The position numbers and the translations under genes are program-made. Positions 8,001 through 11,514 of a stretch of 11,514 nucleotides of DNA are shown piece after piece (positions within the stretch are counted from its first letter, which is position 1; each line of letters starts with the position of its first letter). This DNA is from Pseudomonadota bacterium (lineage in GTDB: Bacteria; Pseudomonadota; Alphaproteobacteria; Rhizobiales; Xanthobacteraceae). The stretch spans positions 1-11,514 of the forward strand of contig JAJYAH010000151.1 in assembly GCA_021779635.1 (NCBI GenBank), read 5' to 3'. The notes under the pieces were generated by a model. The model had not been told where the DNA came from. It worked only from the letters and a program-made list of their open reading frames with translations, and ran no database searches.

Positions 8001-8195
8001 TTGCCCTTGATGATCGGAACGGGTGCGGGCTCCGAGTTGAGGCACCCGCTTGGGATTTCGATCGTCGGCGGCCTCCTGGTAAGCCAGTTGCTGACCCTGT
8101 TTACCACGCCGGTGATCTATCTCTGGTTCGACCGGTTGGCGGTGCGGTTTGCCGGACGTCCCGGCGACGTCGGCCATGCGAACGAATTGAACTGA
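5088..8195 (+). CDS. mdtB: RND multidrug efflux permease, MdtB-like
   Basis: The product has 1035 residues (E. coli MdtB 1040), with the standard RND layout: TM1 at about 10-30, a large periplasmic loop to 333, TM2-TM6 (334-486), TM7 (about 527-547), a second large loop (548-853) and TM8-TM12 (857-1012). The proton-relay residues are present: Asp401-Asp402 in TM4 ([15 protein letters not shown]), Lys925 in TM10 ([14 protein letters not shown]) and Arg958 in TM11 (RFRPILMTT). Assignment to the MdtB side rests on close matches to recalled E. coli MdtB at [41 protein letters not shown] and [14 protein letters not shown]. By analogy with E. coli it pairs with the MdtC-like protein in a B2C trimer that drives drug or bile-salt-like export by proton antiport. 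The start overlaps the adaptor stop as ATGA, and its own ribosome-binding site is weak, so translation is probably coupled. Confidence 0.95.
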   Translation: MNPSQPFILRPVATTLLMIAIVLSGMLAFRFLPVAALPEVDYPTIQVQTFYPGASPDVMTSSVTAPLEVQFGQMPNLNQMSSVSSAGASVITLQFGLAISLDVAEQEVQAAINAAGNLLPSDLPAPPIYAKVNPADAPILTLGLTSKTMPLTQVEDFVDTRLAQKISQLPGVGLVSISGGQRPAVRIRADIRKLAAYGLNIDDLRTTLGNANINTPKGNFDGPMRAYTINANDQIRNASDYSPLIVAYKNGSPVRLSDVGEVIDGAQNDKLGAWMNETPAIILNIQRQPGANVIAVVEGIKALLPQLQASLPAAIDVNILTDRTVTIRASVEDVEFELTLAVILVVLVIFVFLRNARATLIPSLSVPLSLVGTLGAMYLFGFSLNNLSLMALTIATGFVVDDAIVVIENISRYIEEGESPLQAALRGSEQIGFTIISLTVSLIAVLIPLLFMGDVVGRLFREFAITLSVTILISAVVSLTLVPMACAKLLKAEAESHENAFQRYSREGFDWIIEVYGKALNWVLDRQTFVLLIALGTFALTAVLYIVIPKGFFPLQDTGVIQAISDAPQSVSYAAMAERQQQLASLILKDPDVDSLSSFIGVDGTNTTLNSGRILINLKPRDHRKSDIGTVMRRIKNSTASLAGISLYMQPVQDLTIEGTVSRTQYQFILQDADPVQLNEWTPKLVDKLNQLPELADVTSDILAQGLSVFVEIDRDQAARFGITPATIDNALYDSYGQRIVSTIFTNSNQYRVILEADPSLQASLQSLSDIYLPSSVGTTPVPLTVMAKMRQETAPLQVSHLGQFPAATVSFNLAPGASLGGAVTAIKKAQAELDMPASVITSFQGAALAFQSSLSNQLFLILAAIITVYIVLGVLYESFIHPLTILSTLPSAGIGALLALMVAGDDLTIVAIIGIILLIGIVKKNAIMMIDFALDAERNEGKPPREAIYQACLLRFRPILMTTMAAVLGALPLMIGTGAGSELRHPLGISIVGGLLVSQLLTLFTTPVIYLWFDRLAVRFAGRPGDVGHANELN

Positions 8196-8206
8196 GAATG
8201 AACTGA
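8184..8206 (+). repeat. Imperfect direct repeat at the mdtB-mdtC junction
   Basis: GAATTGAACTGA (8184-8195) is followed directly by GAATGAACTGA (8196-8206), the same word less one T. The first copy holds the last codons and TGA stop of the MdtB-like gene. The second holds an ATG-AAC-TGA minimal frame ending 3 bases before the mdtC ATG. It looks like a small tandem duplication that set the 14-base gap between the permeases. Confidence 0.45.
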
Positions 8207-8209
8207 ATT

Positions 8210-11200
8210 ATGGGCCCATCAACACCCTTCATTCGCCGGCCGGTCGCAACGACGTTGCTCACCTTCGGGCTTGCGGCGGCGGGAGTTGTGGCATTTTTCA
8301 AGCTGCCGGTCTCGCCGCTGCCGCAAGTGGACTTTCCGACCATCCTGGTACAGGCGACCCTGCCGGGCGCCAGCCCACAAGACGTCGCCACCACCGTCGC
8401 CAGTCCGCTCGAGCGCCATCTCGGGCAGATCGCCGATGTGACCGAGATGACGTCCTCCAGCACGGTGGGGCAGACGCGCATCACCCTTCAGTTCGGGCTC
8501 AACCGCGACATCAACGGTGCCGCGCGAGACGTGCAGGCGGCGATCAACGCGGCCCGTGCCGATCTTCCGACCAGCCTGCGAACCAATCCCACCTACCGCA
8601 AGGTCAACCCGGCCGACGCTCCGATCCTCGTATTGACCTTGAGCTCGGACACGGCGACACGCGGCAATCTGTACGACGCGGCGTCCACCGTGCTCGCACA
8701 GAAGCTGTCACAGGTGGATGGGATCGGCGAAGTCGTTGTCAGCGGCAGCTCGCTGCCCGCGGTGCGCGTCGACCTCATTCCCCAGGCGCTGTACAAATAC
8801 GGCATCGGCCTTGAGGACGTGCGGGCTGCACTTGCCAGCGCCAATGCGCACAGCCCGAAAGGCGGCATCGACGTCGGCGATCAACGCTACCAGATCTACT
8901 CCAACGACCAGGCCAACAAGGCTTCGGACTACCAGTCACTGATCGTCGCCTATCGAAATGGCGCAGCGGTCCATCTTTCCGATGTCGGCGAGGTGACTGA
9001 CGGGGTTGAAAACCTCCGTAACGCGGGTCTCGCAAACGGCAGGGCAGCCGTCCTGATCATTCTCTACAGACAGCCGGGCGCCAACATCATCAGCACCGTC
9101 GATCTGGTGAAGTCGCTGATGCCCCAACTGAGGGCTTCGATCTCGCCTGCCATCGACGTCGATCTGGCGGTCGACCGTTCGACGACCATTCGCACGTCAT
9201 TGCACGATGTCGAACGGACCTTGGTCCTCGCCGTGCTGCTGGTCATCGTCGTGGTCTTTGCATTCCTGCGCAGCCCGCGCGCAACGCTGATCCCGGTCGT
9301 GGCGGTGTCGGTATCGCTGATCGCGACCTTCGCCGCCATGTACTTGATCGGCTACAGCCTCGACAATCTCTCGCTGATGGCGCTCACGGTTGCGACCGGC
9401 TTTGTCGTCGATGACGCCATCGTGGTTCTCGAGAACGTTACCCGCTATATCGAGAACGGCATGTCGCCGCTGGAAGCCTCGCTCAAGGGCGCTAACGAGG
9501 TCGGCTTCACCGTGCTTTCGATGAGTATCTCGCTCATTGCCGTTTTCATTCCGATCCTGCTGATGGGCGGTATCGTCGGCCGCCTGTTCCGTGAATTCGC
9601 GATGACGATCTCAATCGCGATCATGATTTCGCTGGCGATTTCGCTGGCGACCACGCCGATGATGTGCGCTGTGCTGCTCCGCGGCCATTCCGACCAGGGT
9701 CACGGACGGCTTTATCAAATTAGCGAGCGCTTCTTCGATCGGATGCTGGACTTCTACCGGCGGACCCTGACCGTCTCGCTCCGGCATCCCGGAGCGATCA
9801 TGTTGATCCTCGCTGCGGTTCTCGGTCTCAATTTCTACCTGTACGACGTCATCCCGAAGGGCTTCTTCCCGCAGCAGGATACGGGTCGCGTGATCGGCTC
9901 GATCCAGGCGGATCAAAGCATTTCGTTTCAGCTGATGCAGCAGAAGCTCGCGCAGTTCGTCACCATCATCAAGCAGGATCCGGCGGTCGAAACCGTGGTC
10001 GGGTTTACCGGCGGGGGCCAGACCAATTCCGGCTTCGTCTTCGCCTCATTGTATCCGCTCGGCGAGCGCAAGATTTCTGCCGACGGCGTCATCGCACGGC
10101 TACGGCGCGCGATGGCGGTCGTTCCCGGTGCAACCATGTTCCTGCAGGCTGTGCAGGATATCCGCGTCGGCGGCCGGGCCACCAATGCGCAGTATCAATA
10201 CACCCTGCAAGGCCCTACTCTGGAGGAACTCAACGAATGGTCACCGAAGATCACGGCGGAGCTGCAGCGCGAAACCAAAGTCCTCGCTGACGTCAACAGC
10301 GACCAGCAGAACAAGGGGCTCGAATCCGACCTGGTCATCGACCGCGACGCTGCCGCTCAATTGGGGATCACGGTCAGCCAGATCGACAACACGCTCTATG
10401 ACGCGTTCGGCCAGCGCCAGGTTTCCACCATCTATGTAGCCCGCAACCAGTACCACGTCATCATGGAGGTGGCGCCGCGCTACTGGCAGGATCCGGAGAC
10501 GCTGAAGGACGTCTATGTCAGCACCTCCGGCGCCTCCGTTGGCGGCTCGCAGGCGACCAATGCGGTGGCGGGAACGGTCGTTGCGCCGGGAACGTCGGCC
10601 TTTGCCAATTCGGCCAACGCCCAGGCTGCGCGGAATCTCGCAACCAATTCGATCGGCGCCACCGGCAAAGGCGTGGCCTCGACCGGTTCCGCGGTCAGCA
10701 CCGGCCAGGAGACCATGATTCCGCTGTCCGCGGTGGCGCATTTCAAGCAAGGCGCGACCCCGCTCGCCGTCAATCATCAGGGACTGCTGGTCGCCAACAC
10801 CATTTCGTTCAATCTGCCGCCCAGTGTCTCGCTCAGCACGGCGATCACCACGATCAGGGACGCGATGAACCGGATCGGCGTGCCCGCAACCATTCGCGGA
10901 ACCTTCCAGGGCACGGCCAAGGCCTTTCAGGATTCGCTCAGCAACCAGCCTTTCCTCATTCTGGCCGCGCTGGTCACGATCTACATCGTGCTCGGTGTCC
11001 TGTACGAGAGCTACGTGCATCCCCTGACGATCCTGTCCACATTGCCGTCTGCCGGGGTGGGCGCCCTTCTCGCCCTGATGGCGTGCGGGACCGAATTCAG
11101 CATCATGGCGCTCATCGGCGTCATCCTGCTGATCGGCATCGTGAAGAAGAATGCCATCATGATGATCGATTTTGCGCTCGACGCGGAACGAACCCGTGGA

Positions 11201-11503
11201 CTCAGTTCGACTGACGCCATCTATGAGGCCTGCCTGCTGCGCTTCAGGCCGATCATGATGACGACCATGGCGGCGCTGCTTGGCGCTCTTCCGCTGGCGA
11301 TCGGCATGGGCGAGGGCGGCGAGCTTCGGCAGCCGCTCGGTATCGCGATCGTCGGGGGTCTTGTTCTCAGCCAGGCGCTGACGCTTTATTCGACGCCGGT
11401 GATCTACTTGTACATGGAGCGGCTTCGTTCCTGGAGCCAGCGTCTCAGGGACGGCGGCAAGGCACCGCTGGCACCTGACAGCAACTTGCAACCGGGCGAA
11501 TAG
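8210..11503 (+). CDS. mdtC: RND multidrug efflux permease, MdtC-like, with extra low-complexity insert
   Basis: The product has 1097 residues against 1025 for E. coli MdtC. The RND plan is complete: TM1 (11-31), first periplasmic loop to about 336, TM2-TM6 (337-487), TM7 (528-546), second loop, and TM8-TM12 (916-1068). The proton-relay residues are Asp401-Asp402, Lys980 in [10 protein letters not shown], and Arg1013. It follows MdtC rather than MdtB at [62 protein letters not shown] and NQYHVIMEVAPRYWQD. The added length comes mainly from about 58 residues at 772-834, rich in Ala, Ser, Gly, Thr and Asn, where MdtC and the neighbouring MdtB-like protein have a tight turn; a short extended tail adds the rest. 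The ATG has only a weak purine stretch upstream, and the preceding stop is 14 bases away, so it is read as part of the same message. No terminator is visible before the window ends. Confidence 0.95.
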   Translation: MGPSTPFIRRPVATTLLTFGLAAAGVVAFFKLPVSPLPQVDFPTILVQATLPGASPQDVATTVASPLERHLGQIADVTEMTSSSTVGQTRITLQFGLNRDINGAARDVQAAINAARADLPTSLRTNPTYRKVNPADAPILVLTLSSDTATRGNLYDAASTVLAQKLSQVDGIGEVVVSGSSLPAVRVDLIPQALYKYGIGLEDVRAALASANAHSPKGGIDVGDQRYQIYSNDQANKASDYQSLIVAYRNGAAVHLSDVGEVTDGVENLRNAGLANGRAAVLIILYRQPGANIISTVDLVKSLMPQLRASISPAIDVDLAVDRSTTIRTSLHDVERTLVLAVLLVIVVVFAFLRSPRATLIPVVAVSVSLIATFAAMYLIGYSLDNLSLMALTVATGFVVDDAIVVLENVTRYIENGMSPLEASLKGANEVGFTVLSMSISLIAVFIPILLMGGIVGRLFREFAMTISIAIMISLAISLATTPMMCAVLLRGHSDQGHGRLYQISERFFDRMLDFYRRTLTVSLRHPGAIMLILAAVLGLNFYLYDVIPKGFFPQQDTGRVIGSIQADQSISFQLMQQKLAQFVTIIKQDPAVETVVGFTGGGQTNSGFVFASLYPLGERKISADGVIARLRRAMAVVPGATMFLQAVQDIRVGGRATNAQYQYTLQGPTLEELNEWSPKITAELQRETKVLADVNSDQQNKGLESDLVIDRDAAAQLGITVSQIDNTLYDAFGQRQVSTIYVARNQYHVIMEVAPRYWQDPETLKDVYVSTSGASVGGSQATNAVAGTVVAPGTSAFANSANAQAARNLATNSIGATGKGVASTGSAVSTGQETMIPLSAVAHFKQGATPLAVNHQGLLVANTISFNLPPSVSLSTAITTIRDAMNRIGVPATIRGTFQGTAKAFQDSLSNQPFLILAALVTIYIVLGVLYESYVHPLTILSTLPSAGVGALLALMACGTEFSIMALIGVILLIGIVKKNAIMMIDFALDAERTRGLSSTDAIYEACLLRFRPIMMTTMAALLGALPLAIGMGEGGELRQPLGIAIVGGLVLSQALTLYSTPVIYLYMERLRSWSQRLRDGGKAPLAPDSNLQPGE
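10523..10711 (+). other. Segment of mdtC encoding an Ala/Ser/Gly/Thr-rich insert (residues 772-834)
   Basis: Between KDVYVS and TMIPLSAVAHF the MdtC-like protein holds about 58 residues absent from both the adjacent MdtB-like permease ([14 protein letters not shown] at the same place) and recalled E. coli MdtC (FVINNEGKAIPL). The segment has no Cys or Trp, few charged residues and motifs such as GTSAFANSANAQAARN and GKGVASTGSAVSTG, so it is probably flexible. By alignment to AcrB it lies at the end of the DC docking subdomain, on the periplasmic side that meets the adaptor and channel. It is in frame and keeps the GC-rich codon use of its surroundings. Confidence 0.8.
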
Positions 11504-11514
11504 ATGTCAACAAC
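11504..11514 (+). CDS. Possible start of a following operon gene, cut by window
   Basis: An ATG directly follows the mdtC stop (TAGATG at 11501-11506) and reads Met-Ser-Thr before the sequence ends. The spacing suits a further gene in the operon, such as an outer-membrane channel or a regulator, but only 11 bases are visible and the upstream ribosome-binding site is weak (CCGGGCGAA). Confidence 0.2.

Noticed and set aside
7691..11028. Near-identical base stretches shared by mdtB and mdtC (for example around 7693-7730 and 10981-11018), suggesting gene conversion
   Set aside because: They fall on the most conserved TM8-TM9 region of RND permeases, and third-position differences surround them, so protein conservation plus shared codon preference explains them.
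10241..11491. Minus-strand open frame of 416 codons inside mdtC
   Set aside because: Same reason: it mirrors the MdtC-like coding frame and shows composition typical of a shadow frame.

Overview
The window is GC-rich DNA from a Gram-negative bacterium, most likely an alphaproteobacterium of the Bradyrhizobium/Rhodopseudomonas type. That placement is inferred from codon and base composition, the protein style, and a decayed gene resembling the DUF4239 proteins common in that group. No rRNA, tRNA, CRISPR array, insertion sequence or phage gene was found.

Left arm (1-3184, minus strand, read right to left). A degraded DUF4239-like gene (3184-2787) is followed by an NAD(P)H:quinone oxidoreductase (2782-1808), a DJ-1/PfpI-type glutamine-amidotransferase-like protein (1797-940), and a COG4091 'homoserine dehydrogenase-like' oxidoreductase that starts at 883 and runs off the left edge. 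The gaps of 10 and 56 bases and the shared strand suggest one transcript. The first two intact genes suggest handling of reactive carbonyls and quinones. The third is a Rossmann oxidoreductase of unknown substrate.

Middle (3185-3775). About 590 bases separate the two divergent units. They hold no convincing gene. They do contain two short inverted repeats (3282-3295 and 3332-3348), a possible 28-residue hydrophobic peptide (3510-3596) and a candidate promoter (TTGCGG-N18-TACAAT, 3677-3706) for the right arm.

Right arm (3776-11503, plus strand). This is a complete inner-membrane and periplasmic part of an mdtABC-type RND multidrug exporter: a periplasmic adaptor (mdtA-like, 3805-5091), an MdtB-like permease (5088-8195) and an MdtC-like permease (8210-11503). 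The first junction is an ATGA overlap and the second a 14-base gap. By analogy with E. coli MdtABC, the two permeases probably form a mixed trimer that uses the proton gradient and joins an outer-membrane channel through the adaptor. Neither a channel gene nor a baeSR-like regulator is in the window, although an ATG directly after the mdtC stop (11504) may begin the next gene.

The least ordinary points are an Ala/Ser/Gly/Thr-rich insert of about 58 residues in the MdtC-like docking domain, a ten-residue leader ORF with a good ribosome-binding site that overlaps the GTG start of mdtA as GTGA, and the DUF4239 remnant, whose two frameshifts can be placed from sequence. I found no clearly new biological system; most of the window is a recognisable efflux operon and a small oxidoreductase cluster.
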